From Deltaproteobacteria bacterium (lineage in GTDB: Bacteria > Desulfobacterota > Desulfobacteria > Desulfobacterales > JAFDCJ01), in the NCBI GenBank assembly GCA_019310665.1, contig JAFDDW010000002.1, positions 1-20,146 of the forward strand: a DNA stretch of 20,146 nt. The letters are read 5' to 3'. The notes beneath the pieces are model-generated. The model was not told where the DNA came from, searched no databases, and worked only from the letters and a program-made list of their open reading frames with translations. Shown here in pieces: positions 7,701 through 15,577 of this stretch (position 1 is its first letter; every line of letters begins with the position of its first letter). A program made the position numbers and the translations under genes.

Positions 7701-9186
7701 ACTCTTTGGACTTCATGTGCGGAAAGAGGATGACCTCCCGGATGGAAGCGGCATCAGTGAGCAGCATAACCAACCGATCGATGCCGATGCCCTCACCGGC
7801 GGTCGGAGGCATCCCGTACTCCAGGGCTTCAATATAGTCGTTATCCATGCGATGCGCTTCCTCATCACCTGCCTGGCGCCCCTCGACCTGCTGGCGAAAC
7901 CGCTCATGCTGGTCAACCGGATCATTGAGTTCTGAAAATCCGTTGGCAATTTCGCGCCCGGCGATAAAAAGTTCAAATCTTTCAGTAAGATCCGGCTGCT
8001 GATCACTGCGCCGGGACAGGGGTGAGACTTCGGCGGGATATTCAGTAATAAAAGTCGGTTGAATCAACTGGGGCTCCACCAGGGCGTCGAACAATTTGGT
8101 GATCACCTTACCCAGTTGTCCCGTTTTGGTAACTTTTACCCCCTTGTGGGAAGCAAATTTAAGGAGCCCTTCTTTGTCATTTAAAAGAGTCGGATCAACA
8201 CCTCCCAATTCCTCGAGCGCGGAATAAAGTGACAGCCGGCGCCATTTTCCTGATAAATCGATTTCCTGGCCCTGGTAGCTGATCTGGGCCGATCCGCTAA
8301 GCGACACAGCGATTGCGGCAATCAGTTGCTCGGTTAAATCCATCAGGTCACCGTAAGTGGCATAGGCCTGATAGAATTCCAGCATGGTAAATTCCGGATT
8401 GTGCTGGGTGGACACCCCTTCATTTCTGAAATTGCGATTAATCTCAAAAACTCTCTCAAAGCCTCCGACAACCAGGCGTTTTAAATATAGTTCCGGGGCA
8501 ATACGCAGGTAGAGATCCATTCCTAAGGCATTATGATGGGTTTTAAAAGGAGCAGCTTCGGCTCCGCCCGGGATAGGCTGCATCATGGGTGTTTCTACTT
8601 CGAGAAAATCCCGCTCGATAAAAAATCTGCGAATCTGCTGAATAATCTGGCTGCGCTTTAAGAAAATTTCCCGTACGTCTGCATTCATAATCAGGTCGAC
8701 ATAACGCTGCCGGTAACGCTTTTCCGGATCACGCAGCCCATGAAACTTCTCCGGCAGCGGACGCGTGGCTTTGCACAGCAGAGTTACATCCTGGGCCAAT
8801 AGCGTCCATTCACCGGTGCGGGTTTGAAACAATCCGCCGTTTATCCCCACAAAATCACCGATATCAAGCTGTTTGAAGATCCGGTAAGCCGGGTCGCCGA
8901 CGCGGTCTTTTCTCACATAGGCCTGAAACTGCCCGGTCCGATCCCTGAAACGGATAAAGGCGCTTTTACCGAAGCGGTTGATGGCCATCATGCGTCCGGC
9001 GGTGATGAAAACCGGTGCATCCTGCGCCAAAGTCTCAGATGATTGGTCAATGGCATTTTGAATATCACGAACCGTATGCGATACGACAAATCCATTGGGA
9101 AAAGGATTGATGCGGTTCTTTTTTAATTCTTCAATTTTTGTTCTTCGATTTTGCAGCAATTCGCTAGTTTTTTCCAAGGTTTTCAC
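7699..9186 (-). CDS. lysS: Lysyl-tRNA synthetase, class II
   Basis: Charges tRNA-Lys with lysine. The 495-residue protein has the N-terminal helix, an OB-fold anticodon-binding domain (about 55-140), and the class II catalytic core: motif 1 around 180-205 (EVETPMM), motif 2 with FRNEG at 253-257 and the TMLEFYQAY segment, and motif 3 GIGIDRL at 466-472. Length and order fit bacterial LysS. The start is a GTG at 9186 with no clear ribosome binding site; a TTG three codons on is an alternative. The N-terminal KTSELLQNRRTKIEEL aligns well with where LysS proteins begin. A good sigma70-type promoter lies 51-80 nt upstream. The stop codon lies inside an octamer repeat tract. Confidence 0.96.
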   Translation of the reverse strand: MKTLEKTSELLQNRRTKIEELKKNRINPFPNGFVVSHTVRDIQNAIDQSSETLAQDAPVFITAGRMMAINRFGKSAFIRFRDRTGQFQAYVRKDRVGDPAYRIFKQLDIGDFVGINGGLFQTRTGEWTLLAQDVTLLCKATRPLPEKFHGLRDPEKRYRQRYVDLIMNADVREIFLKRSQIIQQIRRFFIERDFLEVETPMMQPIPGGAEAAPFKTHHNALGMDLYLRIAPELYLKRLVVGGFERVFEINRNFRNEGVSTQHNPEFTMLEFYQAYATYGDLMDLTEQLIAAIAVSLSGSAQISYQGQEIDLSGKWRRLSLYSALEELGGVDPTLLNDKEGLLKFASHKGVKVTKTGQLGKVITKLFDALVEPQLIQPTFITEYPAEVSPLSRRSDQQPDLTERFELFIAGREIANGFSELNDPVDQHERFRQQVEGRQAGDEEAHRMDNDYIEALEYGMPPTAGEGIGIDRLVMLLTDAASIREVILFPHMKSKE

Positions 9187-9237
9187 CGTCCCATGATACA
9201 GAAGATTGCGTTTACAGCCACTAAATTTAAATCGTCT

Positions 9238-9266
9238 TTGATAGCTTATTTGCCGGGAACTGTCAA
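9238..9266 (-). promoter_or_regulatory. Predicted sigma70 promoter of lysS
   Basis: The minus strand has a perfect -35 TTGACA (9266-9261), a 17-nt spacer and a -10 TATCAA (9243-9238). Transcription would begin near 9231, leaving a leader of about 45 nt before the lysS GTG. I see no T-box features in so short a leader. Confidence 0.65.
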
Positions 9267-9353
9267 GATCAAGTTGGTAGGTGAGCAGGGCAACGTCATT
9301 TATGTATGCAATTAACTAATTAAAAAATTTAGTTCCTTGAAATTTGAGATTTA

Positions 9354-9430
9354 TCCTTCGACTGGGCTCAGGGTGGTGAGTCCTTCGACTTTGCTCAGGA
9401 CCGTGAGCCTGTCGAACGGCCTGTCGAACC
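9354..9430. repeat. Palindromic TTCGAC...GTCGAA repeat cluster
   Basis: CCTTCGACT..GCTCAGG occurs twice in direct orientation (starting at 9355 and 9382) and is followed by inverted GAGCCTGTCGAAC and a further CTGTCGAAC. The second copy and its inverse form a stem (TTCGAC and GCTCA pairing with TGAGC and GTCGAA). This resembles the TTCGACAGGCTCAGG family of dispersed palindromes seen in many bacterial genomes; that identification is from memory. It sits in the 342-bp gap between the kinase gene and lysS, which otherwise holds the lysS promoter and AT-rich low-complexity sequence. Confidence 0.7.
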
Positions 9431-9528
9431 ATTTGTAATTTGGTGCTTGGGATTTGGGATTTTATTGTCTTGGAAAACCGTCTGATTAAAAGGATTGAGG
9501 AAACATTTTAATGTTATGATTAGAAAAG

Positions 9529-10830
9529 TTAAACTGGCGAATCCATCTGTTTGAACTGCAGAGTGAAAGTTGTGCCCTTGTTCACCTCGCTTTCAACATT
9601 AAACCAGGAGTCATAGGCCTCAAGAATGCGGTGCACGATTGACAGGCCAAGACCGGTACCACTGGGTTTGGTGGTGTAAAAGGGATCAAAAATGGGTTTA
9701 AGATCCTCGGGCGACATCCCACAGCCGTCATCCGTAATTTTGATGCAGGCGCGTTTGTTTTTTAACGCATACATTTCAATGTCGATCACGCCTTGGCCAT
9801 CAATGGCTTCTGAGGCATTTAACAAAAGGTTCCAGAGAATCTGTCGCAGGTGTACCGGATCCATTGATATCCATATACCGGATTGAATATTTTTGGCTAT
9901 TGTGATGCGACCGTCATGGGATGCGTCCTTTTCAAATAACTCGGCGGTTTCGATTAAAACTTTATCAAATTCAATGGTTTCAACCTTAGCGGCCGGCGGG
10001 CGGGCGTACATCAGAAAATTATTTGCCAGTGAGCTTAAACGATCTGCCTCCCGTAATATAATATGCATAAGCCTGTCATGATCGGGATCATAATGGTTAT
10101 CCTCGTTGAGAAGCTGTATGGACCCGGTCAGCGAAGCCAGCGGGTTTTTGATCTCATGCGCCAACCCGGCGGCCATCTCACCGACGGCTGCCATTTTTTC
10201 AACACGCTTTACGTGACTCTCCATTACCCGCAGTTCTTTTCGTGTACTTCGAACTTGCTCTGATAAGAAGCTGCTTAAAAAAGCAACAGCGAAACAGGCG
10301 GTCATGGTTATCAAAATTTTGTAAAGCACCTGGTTCCACGGGTGGCTTGAGGCCAGCATCGCTTTTTCAGCAACAAATGGATAAATAATACCATAGTATT
10401 CAAGATCCACCATGACACCGTATTGAATGCTGCAAATCGCCGCAATGACCAGTGTTTCCCTGATGGACAGTAACATGCTGGAATAAATGATGACAACCAG
10501 GTACAGAAAAGAAAAAATGCTCGAAAAACTCCCGGTAACAAATAATATTACCGTCACGATCAAAGTGTCGATTAGAATTTGCACATAAGCAAAGGTGATA
10601 TATTTTTTCGTGCGCTCGAGCACCAGGGCATATAAAATTGACAGAAAAAATATGCTGGCGATAAGACCGTATAAAAGTTTGAGTGGGGGGCCTATGGGCG
10701 GAGGTGAGTCGCCAAGTTGCAAGATTACTGAGGAGCCCAGCAAAAGCGTTGAAAAAAGAACCCGAAAAAGCATCAACCATTTCAACTTATCTTTAAAGTC
10801 TTTTTCGGGCATTTGCAATGCGTGATCCAT
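9529..10830 (-). CDS. PilS-like membrane sensor histidine kinase
   Basis: Two-component sensor kinase in the inner membrane. The 433 residues have about six membrane helices (between 18 and 190), a short linker, then HisKA with the phospho-acceptor His225 in AAGLAHEIKNPL, and a HATPase domain with an N-box (LLLNASEAI, 336-344), a DDGCG box (367-371) and TGLGLSIVHRI (392-402). A six-helix input region directly followed by an NtrB-type kinase core resembles PilS, which controls pilin expression with PilR. It lies 37 nt downstream of pilC, which supports a pilus role. No response regulator is next to it: downstream comes lysS. The ATG at 10830 lacks a strong ribosome binding site; a second ATG lies six codons on. 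Confidence 0.82.
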   Translation of the reverse strand: MDHALQMPEKDFKDKLKWLMLFRVLFSTLLLGSSVILQLGDSPPPIGPPLKLLYGLIASIFFLSILYALVLERTKKYITFAYVQILIDTLIVTVILFVTGSFSSIFSFLYLVVIIYSSMLLSIRETLVIAAICSIQYGVMVDLEYYGIIYPFVAEKAMLASSHPWNQVLYKILITMTACFAVAFLSSFLSEQVRSTRKELRVMESHVKRVEKMAAVGEMAAGLAHEIKNPLASLTGSIQLLNEDNHYDPDHDRLMHIILREADRLSSLANNFLMYARPPAAKVETIEFDKVLIETAELFEKDASHDGRITIAKNIQSGIWISMDPVHLRQILWNLLLNASEAIDGQGVIDIEMYALKNKRACIKITDDGCGMSPEDLKPIFDPFYTTKPSGTGLGLSIVHRILEAYDSWFNVESEVNKGTTFTLQFKQMDSPV

Positions 10831-10868
10831 TTGGGCTGCTGTTTTCAGCTGTCCTTCGGCACAGATAG

Positions 10869-12074
10869 CTAGACAGCTCCAGCCATTTTGAATATGGGAA
10901 GATACATGGCAATAACCAACCCGCCGATGGTCACGCCTAAAAATACCAGCATAAAAGGCTCGATCAAGGCCGTCAGGTTGTCAACCGCCTGATCAACTTC
11001 CTCATCGTAAAAATCGGCAATTTTCTCCAGCATGGCATCCAGGGCACCGGTGGATTCACCAACCCCAATCATCTGGCAAACCATTGGCGGAAATACACCG
11101 CTTTCGGCTAACGGATCGGCCATGGTACGGCCTTCGGCGATGCCTGAACGGACACTGTAAATTGCCTTTTCGACGGTACGATTACCAGCTGTTTTGGCGA
11201 CAATATCCAATACCTCCAAAATTGCCACCCCACTGGCCAGCATGGTACTCATGGTTCGGGTAAACTTGGCAACGGCCACTTTACGCAAGAGTGACCCGAA
11301 TACAGGAATTTTTAAAAGTAAGGCATCGACCATATCCTGCCCTCTTTCCGTGCTGTGAAACTTTTTAAAGGCGATAGCAAACAGAATAAGGCCGACGATA
11401 ATATAAACAATCTTGCTTTTGAGCATATCGCTGGCGAACACAACAATCTGGGTGGGTACCGGAAGTTCGCCACCAAAGTCGTCGAACATTTCCTCAAAAA
11501 CCGGAATCACAAATACCAGAATAACAGCCAGAACTACGACGGCAATAATAAGGGTGACGATGGGATACGTCATGGCCCCTTTTACTTGAGACTTGAGCCT
11601 GGCGGCCTTTTCCATATAGGCGGCAAGTCTTCTTAAAATCGCATCCAGGATACCTCCGGCTTCCCCGGCGGCAATCATATTGACAAAGAGGCTGTCAAAC
11701 TGTTTGGGAAACTTTTTCAAGGCTTCGGCCAGCGTAGCCCCGCCTTCGACGGACTCCTTAATGTCCTTCAGCATCTTTTTAAAGGTGGCATTGGCTTGCT
11801 GGGAGTAGAGAATGTCAAGGCACTGGATAATCGGCAAACCGGCATCGATCATGGTCGAAAATTGTCGGGCAAAAAGTATAATATCACGCTCTTTAACTTT
11901 AGGCTGGAGAAAGGCAACGTTTTCAAAAATGTCTTTGGGCTTGGCCTTGATTTTAGTCGGCGTAATTTTCTGGCGAATCAGTTGTGCTTTTACCGCGTCT
12001 TCGCTGGCAGCTTCAATTTGGCCCTTTTGGGTAACATCACTTCTATTTTTGCCCACCCACAGGTAAACTGGCAT
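10869..12074 (-). CDS. pilC: Type IV pilus / type II secretion inner-membrane platform protein PilC (GspF family)
   Basis: Polytopic membrane protein that couples the assembly ATPase to pilin extrusion. The 401-residue product carries an N-terminal cytoplasmic domain (MPVYLWVGKNR ... KIKAKPKDIF), then two T2SSF domains, each with FARQFSTMIDAGLPI-like and FTRTMSTMLASGVAI-like starts and each ending GEAGG or GESTG before membrane helices. The C-terminus GLVIAMYLPIFKMAGAV is typical of PilC. I chose the ATG at 12074 rather than an ATG 36 nt upstream, because GGGAGGA precedes it at good distance. It is followed after 37 nt by the PilS-like kinase. GspF is the alternative; the kinase neighbour and the C-terminus favour PilC. 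Confidence 0.9.
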   Translation of the reverse strand: MPVYLWVGKNRSDVTQKGQIEAASEDAVKAQLIRQKITPTKIKAKPKDIFENVAFLQPKVKERDIILFARQFSTMIDAGLPIIQCLDILYSQQANATFKKMLKDIKESVEGGATLAEALKKFPKQFDSLFVNMIAAGEAGGILDAILRRLAAYMEKAARLKSQVKGAMTYPIVTLIIAVVVLAVILVFVIPVFEEMFDDFGGELPVPTQIVVFASDMLKSKIVYIIVGLILFAIAFKKFHSTERGQDMVDALLLKIPVFGSLLRKVAVAKFTRTMSTMLASGVAILEVLDIVAKTAGNRTVEKAIYSVRSGIAEGRTMADPLAESGVFPPMVCQMIGVGESTGALDAMLEKIADFYDEEVDQAVDNLTALIEPFMLVFLGVTIGGLVIAMYLPIFKMAGAV

Positions 12075-12076
12075 AA

Positions 12077-12199
12077 TCAATCCTCCCTGATAATTAGATA
12101 TAAGACGCAATGGCCGATGGTTTGCGCCTGCTCTTTAAATACGGCGATGAAGTCCATCTCAATACAGCCATGGCTTTTAAATTCCCGAGCAAGCATCAT
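12077..12199 (-). CDS. Possible 40-codon leader ORF coupled to pilC
   Basis: An ATG-ATG start at 12199 opens a 40-codon frame (MMLAREFKSHGC ... LYLIIRED) whose TGA lies 2 nt before the pilC ATG and whose last codons contain the pilC Shine-Dalgarno GGGAGGA. That spacing would allow translational coupling. I do not recognise the peptide, see no ribosome binding site for it, and a frame of this length can arise by chance. Confidence 0.25.
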   Translation of the reverse strand: MMLAREFKSHGCIEMDFIAVFKEQAQTIGHCVLYLIIRED

Positions 12200-12285
12200 T
12201 GCGACAATACATATTCAGAGTCATTATCGGCTGGAGCAAAAAAAAACTTAAGGTTTTTATCATATTTTAAGAGATTAAATCATTT

Positions 12286-12323
12286 AAAATACAAACGCCT
12301 TTGGCATCAGTACCCAAAGGCGT
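12286..12323 (-). terminator. Intrinsic terminator in the pilC leader
   Basis: On the minus strand ACGCCTTTGG (12323-12314) pairs perfectly with CCAAAGGCGT (12304-12295) around a 9-nt loop, followed by TTGTATTTT. That is a 10-bp stem plus a T-rich tail. It stands about 210 nt before the pilC start and about 70 nt after the predicted transcription start, so it would stop transcription before pilC unless antagonised. Confidence 0.7.
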
Positions 12324-12391
12324 CGGCTAACATTTTTTAAATTCGGCGATTTTGACCTTTCGGTTTTAGATCCCTAGTTTTTCTCCACCAT
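12286..12391 (-). ncRNA. Candidate attenuation leader, riboswitch or small RNA upstream of pilC
   Basis: The predicted transcript of about 105 nt runs from the promoter at 12399-12427 to the terminator at 12286-12323. Upstream of the stem, ACCGAAAGG (12364-12356) can pair with CCTTTGGGT (12320-12312) at eight of nine positions. The latter overlaps the terminator's 5' arm, so the two pairings exclude each other as in an antiterminator. I compared it by eye with c-di-GMP-I (GEMM), fluoride and T-box consensus features and found no convincing match. No peptide of note is encoded in it. It may regulate pilC or act alone. Confidence 0.5.
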
Positions 12392-12398
12392 CGAAATA

Positions 12399-12427
12399 AT
12401 CATATTATACCCCCACTGGAAAGTCAA
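12399..12427 (-). promoter_or_regulatory. Strong predicted sigma70 promoter upstream of pilC
   Basis: The minus strand reads TTGACT (12427-12422), a 17-nt spacer and TATGAT (12404-12399); a second TATAAT-like hexamer overlaps the spacer end. Transcription would start near 12391, giving a leader of more than 300 nt before the pilC ATG. Confidence 0.7.
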
Positions 12428-12568
12428 GAATCGCAACTATTTGGATTCAATAGGCTTAACTTGTATTTTCAAGATCATAAACAGGTCACCCGATGGGAAT
12501 AAGCTAGTGGTAATACCTGGCTAAATATGTTACCCTATGGCGTCTGAATGTTTGGGAAAATGGTCATT

Positions 12569-12597
12569 TTGAGAAAATCATTGTTTTTATATATACA
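12569..12597 (+). promoter_or_regulatory. Possible promoter of the tRNA nucleotidyltransferase fusion gene
   Basis: TTGAGA (12569-12574), a 17-nt spacer and TATACA (12592-12597) lie just before the GTG start at 12610. The start of transcription would fall near 12604, leaving an almost leaderless mRNA, which agrees with the lack of a visible ribosome binding site. Confidence 0.4.
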
Positions 12598-12609
12598 CGG
12601 ATTGCCACA

Positions 12610-15288
12610 GTGGCGACTAAAAATAAAATCGTTAAAGATAAAGATGTTACGGTTATAACCACCCACGTGAATGCCGATTTTGACGCGTTGGCCTCCATGC
12701 TTGCCGCTCAAAAGTTGTATCCCGATGCTTTGGTAGTCTTTCCGGGTTCCCAGGAAAAAAACTTGAAAAATTTTTTCATCGATTCGATGGTATATCTATT
12801 CAATATGGTAAATATCAACCGCATCGACTTCAAGAGCGTCACTCAGCTGGTCCTGGTGGATACCCGCCAACCCGGCCGCATCGGCAAACTTGCCGACCTG
12901 CTGGACAAACCCGGCCTTAAGATCCACATCTATGACCATCATCCGGCCAGCGCTAAAGATATTCAGGGCGAAATCGAAATCCATGGCAAAACCGGTGCCA
13001 ATGTCACGATACTAACTGAAATTATTAGGAAAAAAAAGATCCGCATCTCGCCCGATGAAGCCACTATCATGTGCCTCGGCATATACGAGGATACCGGTTC
13101 GTTTACATTTCCTTCCACATCTGAAAGGGACTTTCTGGCTGCTGCCTATCTATTGTCTAAAGGCGCCAATTTAAATGTAGTCTCCGATCTGATTGCCAGG
13201 GAGCTTAGTCCGGAGCAGGTAGTGCTGTTAAACGATATGATTCAAGCGGTCACGCGCTACTACGTAAACGGCATCGAAGTCGTTGTCACCAGTGTCACCA
13301 TGGAAAAATATATGGCCGACTTTGCTTTTCTGGTTCAGAAAATGGTGAAAATGGAAAATATTGATGCCATTTTCGCCATTGCGCGAATGGAAAACAAAAT
13401 TTATGTCGTGGGCCGCAGTAGAATTAACGAAGTGGATGCGGGCGCCATTTTAACCACCCTCGGCGGTGGCGGCCATCCCTACGCCGCCGCCGCATCTATC
13501 AAAGGAAAAACACTGGCGCAAACGGAGACCAAACTGGTAGAAGTCCTCTACGAAAAGATCAGAGCCAGCCGACAGGCCAAGGATTTGATGTCTTCTCCGG
13601 CCATCTCCATCACGGCCGATGTTACCTGCAAAAAAGCCCAAAACATTATCACGCGCTATAATCTCAACGCGCTCCTGGTCACGGAGAAAATAAACACCTC
13701 CGAAAAACTTTGCGGTTACATTACCAGACAGGTGATCGAAAAAGCGCTTTACCACAAACTGGACTGGGTTCAGGTCAAAGACTACATGACCACTGAAGTG
13801 GCGACTGTCCAGCCGGATGCTGACCTTACAGAAATACAAAAGAAAATTATCGACAATAAACAGCGTATTCTGCCGGTTATGGAAAAGAATAGGATCGCCG
13901 GCGTTATCACCCGCACCGATCTTTTAAATATCCTCGTGCGCCGGTCACAGCCGGTACCGGAAGACACCCTCGACCCCACCAAAGCGCCGCCTCATGCACA
14001 TACCCGCAATGTCATCCGGTTTATGAAAGAACGGCTTTCATCCGGCTTGATCAAAAATTTACAGCAAATCGGTGAAGTGGCGGATGAGATTGGATTCGGA
14101 GCTTATGCCGTCGGTGGTTTTGTGCGGGACCTGTTTTTATACCGCAGCGATGAGGACCTCGACATTGTCATCGAAGGCGACGGCATAGCCTTTGCCAAAA
14201 AATATGCCAAAATGGTGGGCGCACGGATTCATACCCATGAAAAGTTCGGTACCGCCGTCATCATTTTCCCAGATGGGTCTAAAATTGACGTGGCATCAGC
14301 CCGAATGGAGTACTATAAGTTTCCGGCAGCTCTTCCGGTAGTGGAACAGAGCTCAATTAAGCTTGATCTTTATCGCCGAGACTTCACAATCAATACCCTG
14401 ACGATTCAATTGAATCCGAATAAATTCGGCATCTTAATCGACTTTTTTTCGGCCCGCAAGGATATCAAGGAAAAAATCATCCGGGTGCTGCATAATCTGA
14501 GTTTTGTCGAAGATCCAACAAGGGTGTTTCGCGCCATCCGGTTTGAGCAACGTTTTGAGTTCACCATTGGCAAACTAACCGCCGGGTTGATCACCAACGC
14601 CATCACCATGGACTTTTTCAGGGAGTTGAGCGGCAAGCGGGTCTTTTCCGAGTTACGCCTCATCCTGCAGGAAGAAAATCCGGTGGCTGCTATCAGACGG
14701 CTGGATGACTTTGATTTGTTAAAAGTGATTCATCCATCGATTAAGTTTGACAAAGATTTCCTGACCATCCTGAATGCGGTTAAAAAAGTCCTATCCTGGC
14801 ATGATTTGCTTTTTTTGGATGAATCCTATAAGAAGTGGGTCGTTTATTTTCTGGTTCTGATCAGAAACTGCAAGCCCCATATATCAGTAGAGATCTGCCG
14901 TCGTTTCGAGTTGCCGCCCGATGACCAAAAAATCTTTTGCATCGAGCGTTTTGAAGCCGAAAGATGTTTGTACCGGCTTGAGCGAAATTTGCCGGTATCT
15001 AACAGCGTTCTTTACCGTAAACTGAGCGGCTTTAAAACCGAGTTGATCCTTTACATGATGGCGGTTGCCAAAAAGGAGGCCGTAAAAAAATCCATATCTC
15101 ATTTTTTTACCGATCTGCGCCGCATGAAAGCTCTATTAAAAGGCAGGGATTTGGAAAAAATGGGGCTGAAACCCGGGCCGGTATATCGGCAAGTGCTGGA
15201 GGCTGTTCTGGATGCCAGACTGGATGGCGCGATCAAATCAAAAGATGATGAGATTGAGTTTGCCCGTCAGCTGGTCGCAGAGCAGTAA
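12610..15288 (+). CDS. DHH-CBS-tRNA nucleotidyltransferase / poly(A) polymerase fusion
   Basis: An 892-residue multidomain protein. Residues 12-180 are a DHH phosphoesterase domain (HVNADFDALASM, DTR at 84-86, DHH at 109-111). Residues about 225-315 are DHHA1 with GGGGHP (285-290). Two CBS domains follow (about 322-385 and 388-445). Residues about 485-650 are the class II nucleotidyltransferase head: VGGFVRD (501-507), catalytic Asp516 and Asp518 in DLDIV, and RRDFTIN (589-594). The rest is the helical tail. This layout is known for large bacterial CCA- or A-adding enzymes. Whether it adds CCA, only A, or poly(A) cannot be told from sequence alone. The start is a GTG; the frame is open 32 codons further up, but with no ATG, GTG or TTG. 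Confidence 0.88.
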   Translation: MATKNKIVKDKDVTVITTHVNADFDALASMLAAQKLYPDALVVFPGSQEKNLKNFFIDSMVYLFNMVNINRIDFKSVTQLVLVDTRQPGRIGKLADLLDKPGLKIHIYDHHPASAKDIQGEIEIHGKTGANVTILTEIIRKKKIRISPDEATIMCLGIYEDTGSFTFPSTSERDFLAAAYLLSKGANLNVVSDLIARELSPEQVVLLNDMIQAVTRYYVNGIEVVVTSVTMEKYMADFAFLVQKMVKMENIDAIFAIARMENKIYVVGRSRINEVDAGAILTTLGGGGHPYAAAASIKGKTLAQTETKLVEVLYEKIRASRQAKDLMSSPAISITADVTCKKAQNIITRYNLNALLVTEKINTSEKLCGYITRQVIEKALYHKLDWVQVKDYMTTEVATVQPDADLTEIQKKIIDNKQRILPVMEKNRIAGVITRTDLLNILVRRSQPVPEDTLDPTKAPPHAHTRNVIRFMKERLSSGLIKNLQQIGEVADEIGFGAYAVGGFVRDLFLYRSDEDLDIVIEGDGIAFAKKYAKMVGARIHTHEKFGTAVIIFPDGSKIDVASARMEYYKFPAALPVVEQSSIKLDLYRRDFTINTLTIQLNPNKFGILIDFFSARKDIKEKIIRVLHNLSFVEDPTRVFRAIRFEQRFEFTIGKLTAGLITNAITMDFFRELSGKRVFSELRLILQEENPVAAIRRLDDFDLLKVIHPSIKFDKDFLTILNAVKKVLSWHDLLFLDESYKKWVVYFLVLIRNCKPHISVEICRRFELPPDDQKIFCIERFEAERCLYRLERNLPVSNSVLYRKLSGFKTELILYMMAVAKKEAVKKSISHFFTDLRRMKALLKGRDLEKMGLKPGPVYRQVLEAVLDARLDGAIKSKDDEIEFARQLVAEQ

Positions 15289-15373
15289 CCGAATTTTCAA
15301 ATAATTGAACAATGTCGATTGAATATTGAATTAATCATAGGGTAAATGAAAAATAGTCAATTATTACGGCACC

Positions 15374-15555
15374 TAATTGCTGCTATGTTTTTTTAAACCC
15401 AAGTACCTATAATGAATTAAAAAGAGAAAAACATAAAAATTAAATGCGCAGCATTAAGTAATTAATCCGCCGGACCTAGGGTTAAAATACAAACTTCAGT
15501 TTTCCAAGAACTATTTATCACCCTGAATATGCTATTTTTCAGGGCGGAGTAATTA
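15374..15555. mobile_element. MITE-like element, inverted and partly degraded (copy 2)
   Basis: This 182-bp stretch is the reverse complement of 2440-2621 with four mismatches by eye. Its right end keeps the terminal repeat (…CAGGGCGGAGTAATTA, ending at 15555). The other end has diverged: only TGAAAAATA-like residue at 15347-15355 hints at the lost terminal repeat. It ends 22 bp before the trpS ATG, so it makes up most of the trpS upstream region. A TATAAT hexamer at 15408-15413 points toward trpS, without a good -35. The remaining sequence at 15289-15373 is AT-rich and shows nothing I can name. Confidence 0.75.
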
Positions 15556-15577
15556 AGGGGAGGGTAGACATCACTTA

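Noticed and set aside
12110..12340. A 76-codon plus-strand frame in the pilC upstream region
   Set aside because: It crosses the predicted minus-strand terminator, has no ribosome binding site, and turns into low-complexity K/N/L-rich residues. Treated as chance.
12286..12400. A c-di-GMP-I (GEMM) riboswitch upstream of pilC
   Set aside because: AAACC-GAAA-GG superficially recalls the GEMM core, but the ACGCAAAGCC-type segment and the 3' GGTTACCGATGG-type segment are missing. I keep the leader as an unassigned candidate.
15289..15577. A T-box or trp attenuator before trpS
   Set aside because: No T-box sequence, specifier loop or run of Trp codons is visible, and most of the region is the MITE-like repeat.
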